Translations under genes and position numbers: made by a program
Shown here: piece by piece, positions 11,778-23,388 of the stretch
Position numbering within the stretch: position 1 is the stretch's first letter
How the letters are laid out: every line of letters begins with the position of its first letter
Assembly: GCA_026120185.1 (NCBI GenBank)
Contig: JANUWF010001659.1
Location: 5,766,001 to 5,830,000 of the forward strand
Length of the DNA: 64,000 nucleotides
Origin: Voacanga thouarsii
Taxonomy: Eukaryota; Streptophyta; Magnoliopsida; Gentianales; Apocynaceae
Direction of reading: 5' to 3'
Notes under the pieces: model-generated
The model's database searches: none
Told to the model about the DNA's origin: nothing
The model's input: the letters and a program-made list of their open reading frames with translations, nothing else

Positions 11778-12584
11778 AAGCATAAGCCTAGATTTCTATC
11801 TTAGCATGGATCTATCAAATCTAGAGTGAAAACAAAACAAAACGTTGCAGCCACAAATTGTGCCAAAAGGGTCTCATTATTTATTTTTTAGTTTTGAGTT
11901 TTCTTGAGAAAAAAAAAATGACTTATTGAAGAAAGATCCTTGGGAATACATTGATTCTTGTTATTGTGAATATATTGGGCTTATTTGGGAAGAAATTTGC
12001 TTGCAAGTTCCATAGGAAAAATCTTTCACATAAGGTGTTTGATAAAATTTCTCAATGACCAAGCCTTATGAACACCATGTGTTTGATGAAATATCTCAAA
12101 GAAAGAATGTGGCTTGAACATTAGCATTACTCCTACCAAATAATTCTAGATCCCGTCTTATCGTACTGTCCTACTTAATTCAATATCCTTGTACTATTTC
12201 TTTGGAATTGGTGTAAGCATTGTTATCTTGTTTCATTGTGTTCCTTAAAATTTCTTCTTGCTGTATATTGTGAACACCTTATGCTCTACTTGTTCTTGAC
12301 CTCTAAGTGTTCACTAAATTTTGTTGTCCTAAGACTCTACTCTTGTATTGAAGCATCCTAAGAACTAATAGACTGAGGTGAAGTAAACTCTTTGATATTG
12401 GGGAGGACTTTGGTTGAACAAGTGAGACATTGAGTGAACGAAAAAGGCAAGAGAGAAAGATTCTTATTAAAAGAGCTAATGAGCACAACTACGAGAGTGA
12501 AGTGTACACATTTACGAAGTGAGTGAGGAAAATTTCTATTTGTTCTCTTAACTCTTTTTGCAGGCATAATCAACCTAAATTCTA
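11778..12584 (+). other. Element B leader
   Basis: Non-coding leader of about 0.8 kb between the primer site and gag. No conserved motif was recognised. Confidence 0.6.
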
Positions 12585-13924
12585 ATGATGACTCAAGGAG
12601 AGGAACCAACTAAGCTAAATCTTAGTGGAGCAAGAGTATCTGGGAGATCTTCGAGAAGCACTTGCTACCTTGCAAAGGAGTATGAAGGGCATTTGGAGGG
12701 AGATGACTGAACTTCGAGCTCAAGAAGGACAAACATCTACCACCGGTCAACGGAGGGGACAAGAACAACTGAAAGCCTACAACACATCTCTCGTGACACA
12801 CACAACATGGAAAAGAATGGGATGAATATTCTGTTGGTGGATATCAAGAAGTTCCTATGAGAAGAGGGAGAAATGGGTTGAAAGGAGGTACAGGAAGAGG
12901 CCGAGGGAGATGTGGCGAGAATCCTATGAGGGGAGTTGAATGAAATATTAAGAGGGAATTTGAGTGGGAAGACAGATACCCAGAAGAAGACTATGGAGAA
13001 CAACATTAGGGTAATATGATGAGAGGTAGGAGGAGAGAGGAAAATGAAAGAGAATGGGAATTGAAAAATGTCAAAATAAAAGTGCCACAATTCTTGGGAA
13101 AAGGTGATCTCGAGGCATATTTTGAATGGGAAAGAAAAATGAAAATTCTATTTGATTGCTAGGACTATAGTGAGAGAAATAAAGTAAAACTGGTAGTATT
13201 GGGGTTTTCAGACTATACATTGGTATGGTGGAAGCAGGTTTTGGCTAATAGAATGAGAATGGAAGAAAATATCATTGGGACATGGGAATTGATGACAAAT
13301 CACATGAGAACGAGGTTTGTTCCATACCCTTACTACAACGAGCTATATCAAAGGCTTCAAGTGCTAAGACAGGGAAATAAAAGTGTTGAATATTATCACA
13401 AAGAACTTGAGGTGCTAATGATGAGGGTGGTTATTCATGAAGATCCACATGCCACAAAAGTGAGATTTCTAAGTGGATTGAATTGGTAGATAGCTAATGT
13501 AGGCGAGTTGCATTCATATGAAACCTTTGAAAAAATGGTGCACATGGCTATGAAGGTAGAAAAAAAATTGAAGAAAAGGCCATTTGAGAAGAGAAGAAGC
13601 CAACCAACTTCATCCCCTAAGGAATTCCTTAAGCTAATACCTAAAAAGGAAGAAGTCCCAAGGCCGCCACCTAGGGAATTTAATAAACCGAGAAAAGAAG
13701 GAAAAAGAGATAAACAAAAGGCTATTGAGAAACTGAGGAGCCGAGATATCAAATGCTTTCATTGTTTGGGATATGGACATATGACACATGAATTCCCAAG
13801 CAAGAGAATGACGTATACAAATGTTTATGGTGAGATTTCCTCCAAGGAAGAAGAATATGAGAAATTAGAAGAAATTCAAAGGGAAGAAGAAATCTCGAGT
13901 GAAGAAGATGAAGAAGTTGGATAG
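12585..13924 (+). pseudogene. Element B gag remnant
   Basis: Gag forms the virus-like particle. An ATG at 12585 may be the original start; the following residues (ALATLQRSMKGIWREMTEL) lie in another frame. The capsid core is at about 13068-13489, with IPQFLGKGDLEAYFEWERKM, WWKQVL, TWELMTNHMRTRFVP, YYNELYQRLQVLRQG and SVEYYHKELEVLMMR, typical of the Retrotrans_gag family. A lysine-rich linker follows, and then a zinc knuckle CFHCLGYGHMTHEF in which the last cysteine is phenylalanine. The C-terminus is glutamate-rich. Stops occur near 13159, at 13489 (a Glu-type codon changed to TAG) and at the gag-protease junction (13922). The element cannot make a full Gag. Confidence 0.85.
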
Positions 13925-14283
13925 GTGTGTGCATTACTTAGTGTAGCTAGGAGATTTTTGAATACACAAGTGAAGGAGGATGAGCATCATCAACAAAGGA
14001 AGAATATATTTTATACAAGATGCTTCATTAACAAAGTACCTTGTACTGTAATCATTGATAGCGGGAGTTACACTAACGTTATAAGTGCTAGTATGGTGGA
14101 AGAAATAGGTTTGGAAACAAAGAAGCATCTACAACCATACAAGCTGCAAGGGCTAAATGAAAGTGGGGAATTGAAGGTCAATAAAGAAGCCTTAATTGTA
14201 ATTGATATGGGGAAACATAAGGGTGAGATCTTGTGCAATGTTGTTCCTATGCAGGTAGGCCATCTACTTTTAGGAAGACTATA
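13925..14283 (+). pseudogene. Element B aspartic protease domain
   Basis: The domain would cleave the Gag-Pol polyprotein. It contains the intact active-site triplet Asp-Ser-Gly (CTVIIDSGSYTNVISAS, about 14041-14090), then PYKLQGLNESGELKVN and CNVVPMQVGHLLLGRL, where a stop replaces the usual Pro-Trp after GR. It lies in frame after the glutamate-rich end of Gag, with a single TAG between, so Gag and protease were one polyprotein. The same domain is found in element A. Confidence 0.85.
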
Positions 14284-14556
14284 GGAAGATGATATGGGAG
14301 TAGTGCATAATGGGAAGAAAAACACTTATACTGTATGTAAGAAGGGAAAGAAATTCATTTTTCTACCTATGTCTCCAAGTGAAGTGAGTAGAGATCAAAA
14401 GATCATGAGAGAAAAGGAGAAGAAAAAGAGTTTTAAAGAAATAGAGTTTTAAAGAAAATGAGAAAAAAATTGAGAGTGAGAACACAGAGAAAGAAGAAAA
14501 GGAAAAGAGAGAAGGAAAACAAGAGAAAAGAGACAAGAAATGAGTAAATTTCTTTA

Positions 14557-14560
<4 letters not shown>

Positions 14561-14592
<32 letters not shown>
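14561..14592. repeat. (GA)n microsatellite inside B pol
   Basis: About 16 GA units in a lysine- and glutamate-rich linker between protease and reverse transcriptase (14400-14600). The surrounding purine-rich stretch looks slippage-prone and frameshifted. Confidence 0.9.
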
Positions 14593-14593
<1 letters not shown>

Positions 14594-14639
14594 GGTAGAA
14601 GCCATTAAAACTAAGGAACCATTGTATCTCTTAATTTGT

Positions 14640-15518
14640 AAAGGGGTTTTTGTAACTACAAATGATACTACTCTCTCTTTACCTTGTGAAATTGTAGATC
14701 TTGTTGAAGAATTTCAACATGTATTTCCAAAAGAGGTACTCGAAGGATTGCCACCCGCCTGAGGAATAGAGCATCAGATTAATTTCATCCCAAGGGTAGT
14801 CATTTCAAATAAACCAGCTTATAGATGCAACCCTGAAGAAGCAATAGAGCTGCAAAAGTAAGTTGAGGAGTTGCCCAAGAAAGGCCATGTTCGAGAGAGT
14901 TTGAGTCTAATTGCTGTTCTAATGTTGTTGGTGCCTAAGAAAGAAGGAACATGAAGAATGTGTGTTGACTGCAGGGCCATTAACAACATAATGGCAAAAT
15001 ACCGCTACCCTATCCCTAAGCTTGATGATTTATTGGATGAATTGCATGGATCATGTATATTTTCAAAAATTAATTTAAAATTTGGATATCATCAAATCAG
15101 GATTAGGGAAGAAAATGAATGGAAGAAGACATTTATGACTAAACTGGGTTTATATGTATGGCTTGTGATGCCATTCGGGTTATCAAATGCATCTAGTACT
15201 TTCATGAGATTGATGCATTATGTGTTGCGCGAATGTGTTGGAAAAATTATTGTGGTGTATTTTGATGACATTTTGATTTACAATAAAACCTTTGAAGATC
15301 ATTTACATCATCTTAAATGTGTGCTTATTGCCCTTAGAAGAGAAAGGTTATATGTGAACTTTGAAAATTGTTCATTTTTTTTAGAAAAGATAACTTTTCT
15401 TGGTAATGTTGTAAGTTCGAGGGGTATTGAAGTTGATAAAGAGAAGGTCAATGCAATACAGGAATGGCCAACACCTATATCTGTGACTGAGGTAAGAAGT
15501 TTTTATGGGTTAGGTTGA
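14640..15518 (+). pseudogene. Element B reverse transcriptase remnant
   Basis: The enzyme copies element RNA into DNA. N-terminal part: VDLVEEFQHVFPKEV, GLPP-stop-GIEHQINFIP, EELPKKGHVRESLS, LVPKKEGT-stop-R. From 14958 an open stretch covers [51 protein letters not shown], the catalytic YFDDILIY (about 15256-15280) and [14 protein letters not shown], ending [13 protein letters not shown]. The catalytic aspartates are intact, but at least four stops interrupt the domain (near 14760, 14862, 14953 and 15516). Several fit a TGG or CGA codon changed to a stop. Confidence 0.9.
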
Positions 15519-15993
15519 TTTTACAGGCTTTTATTAGGAACTTCAGCATACTAGCTGCCCCATTGATTGAAGTTATTAAATAGAATGTAGGGTGTAGGTA
15601 GGGAGAAGTACAATAAAAGACTTTTATTGCTTTGAAGTCAAAATTAAGTGAAGCCCCATTGTTATCCTTACCTAATTTCTGAGAAAGCTTTTGAAGTGGA
15701 ATGTGATGCTAGTGGAATAGGAATAGGTGCTGTATTGACTTAGGATAAAAAACCTATTGCATTTTTTAGTAAGAAGCTATCAGGAGCACCCTTAAATTAT
15801 TGCACTTATGATAAGGAATTGTATTGCACCATTGGAAACATTATTTGTTACCTAGGGAATTTATCATCCATACTGATCATGAAACATTAAAGCATCTTAA
15901 AGGCCAACAAAAGTTGAACAAAAGGCATGCCAAGTGGATGGAGTTCATTGGTACATTTTCATACGTGATCTAATACAAAAAAGGTAAGGATAA
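15519..15993 (+). pseudogene. Element B RNase H remnant
   Basis: RNase H removes the RNA strand during reverse transcription. After a frame-disturbed connection region, the motif FEVECDASGIGIGAVLT-stop and [14 protein letters not shown] (15690-15790) mark the catalytic Asp-containing strand. [14 protein letters not shown] follows, with the Glu. The domain ends YKKGKDN, exactly where element C is inserted, and continues at 23988 with VVADALS. The breakpoint is therefore inside the conserved NVVADALS motif that ends RNase H in this group. Confidence 0.85.
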
Positions 15994-17543
15994 TGATAGG
16001 GCCTAAATTAGTTATATATTTCTTAGTTATTTGAGGCTATTTTGTGATACATTTTGTTCAATTACTGGTCATATTCCTTCATATTTGAGATTTTACCCCT
16101 GAAAAGGTATTGTGTGCATTATTTCAGATTTTAGGAGTAAAATAAGACAAAAACGTCGCAAAACAGAACAGAGGCGGTGTTGGCTATGACAGAGGAACCG
16201 GCGCCAACCACATGCTGTTGGCACACACTCCAGGGAATAAAAAAGCAAGTGAAACGGAGCAGAACAAAACTGAACCGACACTGGCTAGGGAGCTGGAAAC
16301 GGCACCGGCTGCACTCTGGAAAGGAAGGCACAAAAATCAAGAAAAAATCAGCGAACGACTGGAGAAACAAATCACAACTGGAACCGGCCCTAGGTAGGAC
16401 AAGCGGCGCTGGCTGTGCCCTGATGATAAGGTGGTGCATCGATTTTCGTACGCATTTTTTTGGTAATCTACAGAGTTTTAGTATTTTTCTATTTCTAATC
16501 GGCCAAAATCCCTACACCAAGGAATTTAAGCACTTTCTAAGCCTATAAATAGAGGGAAAACACAACAGAAAAGCGAGAATTCATAGATCATAACAGAAAA
16601 TCACTCAAATCAAAGGAGGAATTCTACCAAATCAAGGAGGATTGAGCAAGAAGGTCTTCAGAGGAAGAAGAAGAAGGAGGCTTGTCTATGAGTGCTTTCC
16701 TTTACTTTATTTTCTTTTTCTTGAACAATGATGTGTTAATTATTTTATTTTAATTCAACATTGTTTTCGGTATTCATAATTTTTAGAGTTATTTGAGCTT
16801 TTAATTAATTGGTTGTTCTTCTTGGTATTTAATTACTTGTGCTTATTAGGGGATTAATTGATTGTTTCTTTCCATTAACTTATTGGACCAAGGGGGTTGA
16901 TAGTGGTTTCAATTCATTAATTTCATTTTTTTTGTCGATTAACTTACTGGACCAATGGGGTTAATTGATCCAAACTGGTAATTAAAGGTTAATTGATGTC
17001 TGCCGAGACCAAGGATTCATTGGTTAGCTTCATGTTTTAAGTTTGCCGAGACCAAGGAAATTTAATCAAGGATTGTGTTTAATGCATCTTTTGGGTGAAT
17101 TAGTTGAGACGAGACCATGTAAGGCTAATTTATCTAGAAGATAGTGACTTTATGGATTGACCAAAGAAGTGAATTTATCTTAATCCTTCATGATGCCAAG
17201 AGAATGATTAATTATGATAATGATTAGGTACTTTAAGATCATGTTTGTCAAAATAATTGTTTGAGTTACATAATTCTCCATCCTTGACATGTATATATTC
17301 TTTTATTTTATTTTATTTTTCTTTTTATTTCTTTTTCACTTTATTGAGTTGGTTAAACAATAAAAGAAAAGTGATTAATGCATACTTGTTCCTGGAGGAT
17401 CGACACTCGTTTGAATCCTATGCTATACTTAATGATGAGTACGCTTGCTCATATGTGTAATTTGGGACTAACGTTTTAATTTAAACTTGATTGGGAATGT
17501 GCTTATTTTTATATGATTGTTATACCGAAATCCATACGCATCA
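15994..17543 (+). repeat. Element C 5' LTR
   Basis: Starts TGATAGGGCCTAAATTAG and ends CCATACGCATCA; 1550 bp. A GC-rich block at 16140-16430 carries repeated CGGCGCC/ACCGGC motifs. TATAAATAGAGGG at about 16544 is a good TATA box for the LTR promoter. Both LTR copies keep the box (also at about 21309). Confidence 0.9.
16544..16556 (+). promoter_or_regulatory. TATA box in the C 5' LTR
   Basis: TATAAATAGAGGG, conserved at about 21309 in the 3' LTR, sits about 100 bp after the GC-rich block. It is the likely start region of the genomic RNA. Confidence 0.6.
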
Positions 17544-17549
17544 AGTTTT

Positions 17550-17567
17550 TGGCGCCATTGCTGGGGA
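17550..17567 (+). other. Element C primer-binding site, first copy
   Basis: TGGCGCCATTGCTGGGGA, six bases after the LTR end. It differs from the tRNA-Asp complement (TGGCGCCGTTGCCGGGGA) at two positions. Confidence 0.85.
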
Positions 17568-17631
17568 TTAGGATATTTTTCTATTTCATCATAGAGGTGT
17601 TTTTGAAAAACTTGATTTGGCATCAAGTTTT

Positions 17632-17649
17632 TGGCGCCGTTGCTGGGGT
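17632..17649 (+). other. Element C primer-binding site, second copy
   Basis: The unit CATCAAGTTTTTGGCGCC recurs 82 bp later (17621 onward). Sequence after this second copy (ACAATATTATGAAAGCTTAG) matches what follows the single primer site in G and M, so the second is the ancestral position. Confidence 0.85.
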
Positions 17650-18165
17650 ACAATATTATGAAAGCTTAGATTTTATTGATTTAACCATGTAAATATGTAA
17701 ATATATTTTTATGTAAATATGTAAATATGTATATATGTTCTTTGTATGAATAAGTGCCATATTTTGTTTTTTGTATAATTGTATTTTAATTTCATTATAT
17801 GTTGTAAATATGTAACAAGGTATATACATGTTCATAATAACTAACTTGTCTTTGTAAGTTTGTATATATTGTATATTTAGTTATTTAATTTTACTAACCT
17901 AATGTTAATGTGGAATATGTGTAATCTTTGTATTTTGAATTGGATGATTTTTACGTCTATAATTTTAAGTCAATACTAACTCTTCTTATTTTTAGGTTTG
18001 GACTTTTGCTAACACGATATTTTAGGCAGACTGAAGTTATTTTATTTTATTATTTATTTCTTTATTTATAATTTTTAATCTTAGTTTAATATTTAATTTA
18101 TGAATTCGTTTTCATGCATTTAATTAGGATAATTTTTAGGTAAGGGGAAAAAAAAGAGCATTAGT
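17650..18165 (+). other. Leader of element C
   Basis: AT-rich leader with ATGTAAATATG-type short repeats; no coding signal. Confidence 0.5.
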
Positions 18166-19048
18166 GTATTGGAAAAATTACAAGCTCACAGTGATGTTTT
18201 TAGTGAGACGTCATTAGAAGTATTACTGAAATCTTTTGTTGCCAATACAAATTCATCTATTCAGGGGCATGGAGAAGCTTCCCAATAATTGCGTGATCAA
18301 ATGACACAATTAGTTAAGATTGTTGAATAGACTCATGAGTTCATGCTGGCCCATACACTTGAACCAGAGAATCTCCAAGGAGAGGAGAGATGCTATGAGG
18401 GACAATTATCCATTGTGGGAAGGGAGGTATTCAGTTCCTCTCTATGTGCTAATAATCCTAATCTCTCTTTGTCACATGATTTCTTAGGTTCCTCTCTTTT
18501 CTTGGAGAATATGGGTCTAAATAATGATGTGTTGACTTTATCATGCCTCAGGAGTTGGATCTTTCAACACTATATCGTAAAAAGTCCTTGGAAGATGGTG
18601 GTAATTTCTACCCTTCATCCCATTCAATGGGAGGTAACTTAGTTGTTGTAGATGTGTCAAAAAGTAAGGATTTCTGAATCCCATCTTTAAAAACTCAAAT
18701 ACTAAGTTTGAAGGGGTATTTTAAATTGTAAAAATTTTTGTTGAAGGGTTAATTGGTGATTTCAAAGTTGATACATCCGTTAGATACCATGTGCACTCAT
18801 ATGTTGAAAAAGATATTTATGTGTCTAAAGGAATGTTAGAGAATGGGGTTTCTGCGGTTTGCTTTGCTGAGACAAATCATTTTCATAAACCTTCCATTTT
18901 TCAAAATCCTCCATTCTTTCTACATTCATTATGCCTATCTTCTACTTGGAGCTTTAATCTCTTTTCCAAAGGTTTGATGAGGAAGCATAATGAGTGGAAA
19001 GAGTTTGTACCATTATTTTGTGAGTCGCGTCTCTATTTGCTTTCTTAG
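18166..19048 (+). pseudogene. Decayed reading frame of unknown function (C copy)
   Basis: I do not recognise this protein. The first frame (18166-18642, two internal stops) reads VLEKLQAHSDVFSETSLEVL, SFVANTNSSIQGHGEASQ, AHTLEPENLQGEERCYEG, EVFSSSLCANNPNLSLSHD and FLGSSLFLENM. After a frameshift near 18640, the second frame (to 19048) reads FKVDTSVRYHVHSYVEKD, KGMLENGVSAVCF, PPFFLHSLCLSSTWSFN and KGLMRKHNEWKEFVPLF. The order and motifs match element G. The repeated ability of two diverged copies to align as protein, though out of frame at different points, supports a once-functional gene carried by this non-autonomous family. It is about 290 codons long, with no polymerase, protease or integrase motif. 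Confidence 0.6.
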
Positions 19049-19340
19049 GATTTTTATTTTGTTTTCTTGTATTTTTGTGTGTCTTTATTTTGTTATTATT
19101 TTTCTTGTACTTTTCTTTTTTGTACTATTTTCTTTACTTTTTGTTTAATTTTCTTTTCTAGTTTTTATGGTTTGGTGTGTTTCTTTGGTATTTTTCTTTT
19201 TAGGTACCTCAACAATGCCTACTTCTCTAGGAACGCGACTCTTTTGTAGAAGAATGCCTACTATAATGGAAGTATTTTCTTTCTTATCTTTTCCCTTTTT
19301 ATTTTTGGTCCCATGGCAATTATTCCTTATTCTATTTATT

Positions 19341-19379
19341 TGGCCATTGAGAACAATGTCCAGTTTAAGTGTGGGGGAG
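19341..19379 (+). other. Internal hairpin/polypurine-like module of C
   Basis: GGCCATTGAGAACAATGTCC contains a CATTG-AGAA-CAATG hairpin, followed by AGTTTAAGTGTGGGGGAG. It lies 1.4 kb before the 3' LTR. Compare the terminal module at 20737-20776. Confidence 0.65.
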
Positions 19380-20736
19380 TGGTTAGATTGAGAATTCTTC
19401 TATGTTTTATTCTTTTATACTTCATTCTTCTTGTGAGAAAATTTTCAAAATTTTCAAAAAAATTTCAGATTTTTATTAACTTTCAAGATATATATTTAAT
19501 GCATGTCTTTGTGATACATCTTAGAGCATATGTTTTATATCATTTATGGCTTATGCATGACTTTTTCACACACTTGGACTAAGTAGTTCTTAATCATATG
19601 TTTTACATTGTTCTTAAACCTGTTTTTTATGCTAAAATTCTTTGAGCATTCTAGAACTTACTTGAATACCTCTCGAAGAGAAATAAGAAAGACATTCATG
19701 ATTGAACTTAGGGATGATGGTAATAGGCCTTTTTTTGATAGCTTGAGCTTTTCAAGCCTACCTATTTTATATTATCCCTAGTGCCTATTTTAAGCCAAAA
19801 GTTGTCAATTTCTTTCTTAAAACCTATTATCATACTTTGTCCATTATTTCTTTCTGAGAGTTTGATAATTCTTCCAAATCTTTGATTGCTCTAGATGGAA
19901 AGCGTGTGTAAATGTCATGACTTATTACGTTTAGTCATGCACTATTGTTGAGTGGAGTTATGGATGAAGGAAGAAAAGAAAATAAAGAAGAAAGAGAAAA
20001 GAGAACTTGAGTAAAACCAAAAAGCTACTAGAAAAGGTTTGAAAAAAATAAATTGAGAAGTAAACAAAAGTAGCATTTGGAAAGAAAGAAAAAAAAAAAA
20101 AAAGAGACAGAAAAAGAGAAAGAAAAGAAAGAGCACAAGAAGAAAGCTGAAAAGAAATTGCTGAAATTTTTGATACTCTTATACAGTATGAATGATGAGT
20201 TAAGAATTATTGAAAAAGAAAAATGCAAGATTTACTTGAACTTCAATAATTGCCATACAAGTTTACGGGTTTTGATTGATTTTGGAATTGGAGAGCAAGA
20301 AAAGTTTGGAATTTCTTGGTATACCTTGTTTATCCTTTTCTTGCAAACTCTCATCCTCTTTGATATTTGATTTCCTATCCTTCGTTTGACAAGCTACATT
20401 ACAAACCCTCTAGCCTTACATTAAAAGTTTGAAAGTCTTACTTGACCTAAGTAGAATCATGATATGTCTCGGATTAGTGGAGAGAGTGTATGAAAAGTAA
20501 GCTTATAGAATGCATATTCTTTTTGAACTAAATTCTTTCCAATAGTTTGAGAATATTGTTAAGTATTGAAATGGTTCTACTAGTTACTATTCACTTACAC
20601 AAGTCTTGCATTCATTATGAAAGATACAGTAGCATATGTTTTGTTGTCGTGATATAAAGAAAGCATTGAAGATATTATTTTGATAGTAATTGAGTGATTT
20701 TGTGAAATCTTGTGTTTTTCCTATTTGTCTTTGATA
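19380..20736 (+). other. 3' non-coding region of C
   Basis: No protein signature. A purine-rich stretch at 19970-20160 (AAAGAAAAG runs) gives spurious open frames. It corresponds in position to the 3' non-coding regions of G, M and K2. Confidence 0.5.
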
Positions 20737-20776
20737 CTTTGCTTGAGGATAAGCAAAGAGCTAAGTGTGGGGGAAT
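20737..20776 (+). other. Element C 3' terminal hairpin plus polypurine tract
   Basis: CTTTGCTT-GAGGAT-AAGCAAAG (20737-20758) is a perfect 8-bp stem. It is followed by AGCTAAGTGTGGGGGAAT and the LTR start at 20777. Confidence 0.85.
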
Positions 20777-21661
20777 TGATAGGGCCTGAATTAGTCATAT
20801 ATTTCCTAGTTATTTGAGGCTATTTTGTAATACATTTTGTTCAAAAACTGGTCATATTCCTTCATATTTGAGATTTTACCTTTGGAAAGATATTTTGTGC
20901 ATTATTTCAGATTTTATAGGTAAAATAAGACAAAAACGTCGCAAAACAGGATAGAGGCGGCGCCCGCTATGTACAAAGGAACCGGCGCCGACCACGTGTT
21001 GCTAGCATGCACTTCGAGGCGATAAAAAAGCAAGTGAAATGGAGTAGAACAGAATTGAACCAGCGCCGGCTGCACTCTGGAAAGGATGGCACAAAAATAA
21101 AAAAAAAAATTTGCGAACGACTGGAGAAATAGATCACAACTGGCGTAGGCCCTAGGTAGGACAGGCAGCACCAGCTATGCCCTGATGATAAGGCAGTGCC
21201 TCGATTTTTGTACGCATTTTTTTTTTTGCAATCGTAGAGTTTTAGTATTTTCCTACTTCTAATCGGCCAAAATCCTTACACTAACGAATTTAGGCACTTT
21301 CTAAGCCTATAAATAGAGGGAAAATACAAGGTAAAAGGGAGAATTCATAGATCATAATAGAAATTCACTCAAATCAAAGGAGGAATTCTACTAAATCAAG
21401 AAGGATTGTGCAAGAAGGTCTTCAGAGGAAGAAGAATGAGGCTTATCTATAAGTGCTTTCGTTTACTTTGTTTTCTTTTTCTTGAATAATGATGTGTTAA
21501 TTATTTTATTGTAATTCAACATTATTTTTAGTATTCATGATTTTTAGAGTTATTTGAGCTTTTGATTAATTGGTTGTTCTTCTTGGTATTTAATTACTTG
21601 TGTTTATTACGGGATTAATTGGTTGTTTCTTTCCATTAACTTACTGGACCAAGGGGGATAA
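20777..21661 (+). repeat. Element C 3' LTR, first part
   Basis: TGATAGGGCCTGAATTAG onward, matching 15994. It is interrupted by D1; the last five bases GATAA (21657-21661) are the left target copy. Confidence 0.9.
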
Positions 21662-23388
21662 TGTTAGTGTTGTGCCCTAGAGGCAATTACTTGTATATTG
21701 TATATGACACATTTTATTTTAATAATAGGCATTATTTATCTTACAGTTTCTATTGTTTACTTTTAAGTAATTTAACTGTTTGATAAAGTCCCTAGTACAA
21801 CACTGTGTTAAGGAAATCATGATAGAGATCTTGATATGAGATTCCTACTACACTGTATAGTGTTAGTACTTAAATAGTCTCTAGTCGTAGTATTAATAAG
21901 ACAAGACATCATTAATGCGTTAAGACTAGCATGTGTTAGACTTCTTGATTTGATCAGGCGGTGGTTCTCATATCCGTGAGTATTGAGATACTCAAAGTTC
22001 ACACGTAGATGCTTGTTAATGGAACAAGTTCATTGGAAGACCTAACTTTGAGATAATCAGATGGATAACTATTTAGTGCTAGTGATATAATCTCAATATA
22101 GCAAATAAGCAAGTATCCTTAGACTTGAGATCTCCAAGGTACTTTGTTTGCTGAGCATTGTACTTTGATTCCAATCTCTGAAGTTCGATCGATGGCCGCC
22201 TATGGAATGGATATTGGGTATATTGTAAGGTAAACAAAAGTAGTTGAGAGAGTCAATAAAGGGTTCACCACTCTTAATAGTAGGGGCGAATATCTCACGG
22301 CCACTTGTAGGAATAACTACTTGAGAAGTCCTTGGCCAAGGCGATTGTGTATTGAAAATAGTTCCAATTGATACACATCTAGAGTAGTGGGTTCCTGGTA
22401 GAAGTACTTTTATATTCGGGCCAGAATTAATTCTGGAGGGAGTTGGCACTAATTCTGTACTCAAAACCAAGTGAAATAATGTATGGTGAAAGGAGTTAAT
22501 TGCACTAAAACGTGTTATTGAAGGGTTCATGTCAAGCCACTTAACTTCCTGGACTCTTGGGGTGGTCATGATGTGTTGCTAGATACCCCTCACGATCTAG
22601 GAATATGGGTTATTAATTGATAAATTAATAAACCATTCTTGATTAGAATTAATATGATTAATTCTAATTAATTAAGGATTATTAATCTCAAAGACGTGTG
22701 GATTAATTCGTGTTCCCTACCAATTGACTGGGAAACCTAATAGGTCACACATGATAGAGGATTATATACTTAATGTGTTATTTGATAACATAGTGGGGTT
22801 AATTCAGAGAAAGAGAAGGTGTTGTGGACAAATTATAATTAGTTATAATTTATGGTCCAAATTGTAATTGTGAGAACTTGAGGTTTCTAATTACAATTAG
22901 GGAATTATAATAGGATTAGAATTCTCAATTTTTGGTAGCATTTTTCGGTTATATGGGTGATATACTCGTAACCCTAGCTAGTGTTGTAAGACACGAAAAT
23001 AGCAGCCACCTAAAAATTCTCTTCTTCTTCTCTCTCTCTCTCTCTCTCGATTGTTCTTATGAAGAACCATAGCCGCCATCTTTTTCTGCTAGCACAGAAA
23101 ATTTTGGTGCTTGAGTATTCCTTTGTGTGAATTACTATTAGAGATAATCACACACTGTGATTATAATGGTCAGACGTTCAACTCTCATGAAGTTAGATCA
23201 CGAGGATTGCTGGATCGTGCCTCGACTTGAAGAAGAAATTTTTGTTCTTCAGATGATCAAACAAAGATAAAAAGTTGTTACCTTTATTATCTTTATGTCT
23301 TGTTTTCCACACATAGGCGGGTCCTGGGATGGTATCTCATTTTATTTTTTGCTGCACCGTATATGATATGCGTGAGAGATACCCAATA
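21662..23388 (+). repeat. Solo LTR D1
   Basis: 1727 bp, starting TGTTAGTGTTGTGCCCTAG and ending GATACCCAATA, flanked by GATAA and GTTAA (23389-23393), a one-mismatch target duplication. It is closely similar end to end to D2 (28763-30491). There is no primer site, gag or pol. It contains a (CT)n tract near 23030-23048. The superfamily cannot be set from the LTR alone; a Ty1/copia source is plausible. Confidence 0.82.

Noticed and set aside
14958..15518. Endogenous pararetrovirus reverse transcriptase
   Set aside because: The RT is followed by RNase H, integrase and LTRs with target duplications, so it belongs to a Ty3/gypsy element and not to a caulimovirus.
19942..20370. Open frames on both strands rich in Phe/Ser or Lys/Glu
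   Set aside because: They come from a purine-rich AAAGAAAAG tract in the non-coding part of element C.
22093..22569. 158-codon open frame on the minus strand in D1
   Set aside because: It lies wholly inside a solo LTR. In D2 the equivalent frame is broken into a short piece (29436-29621), so there is no sign of a kept protein.
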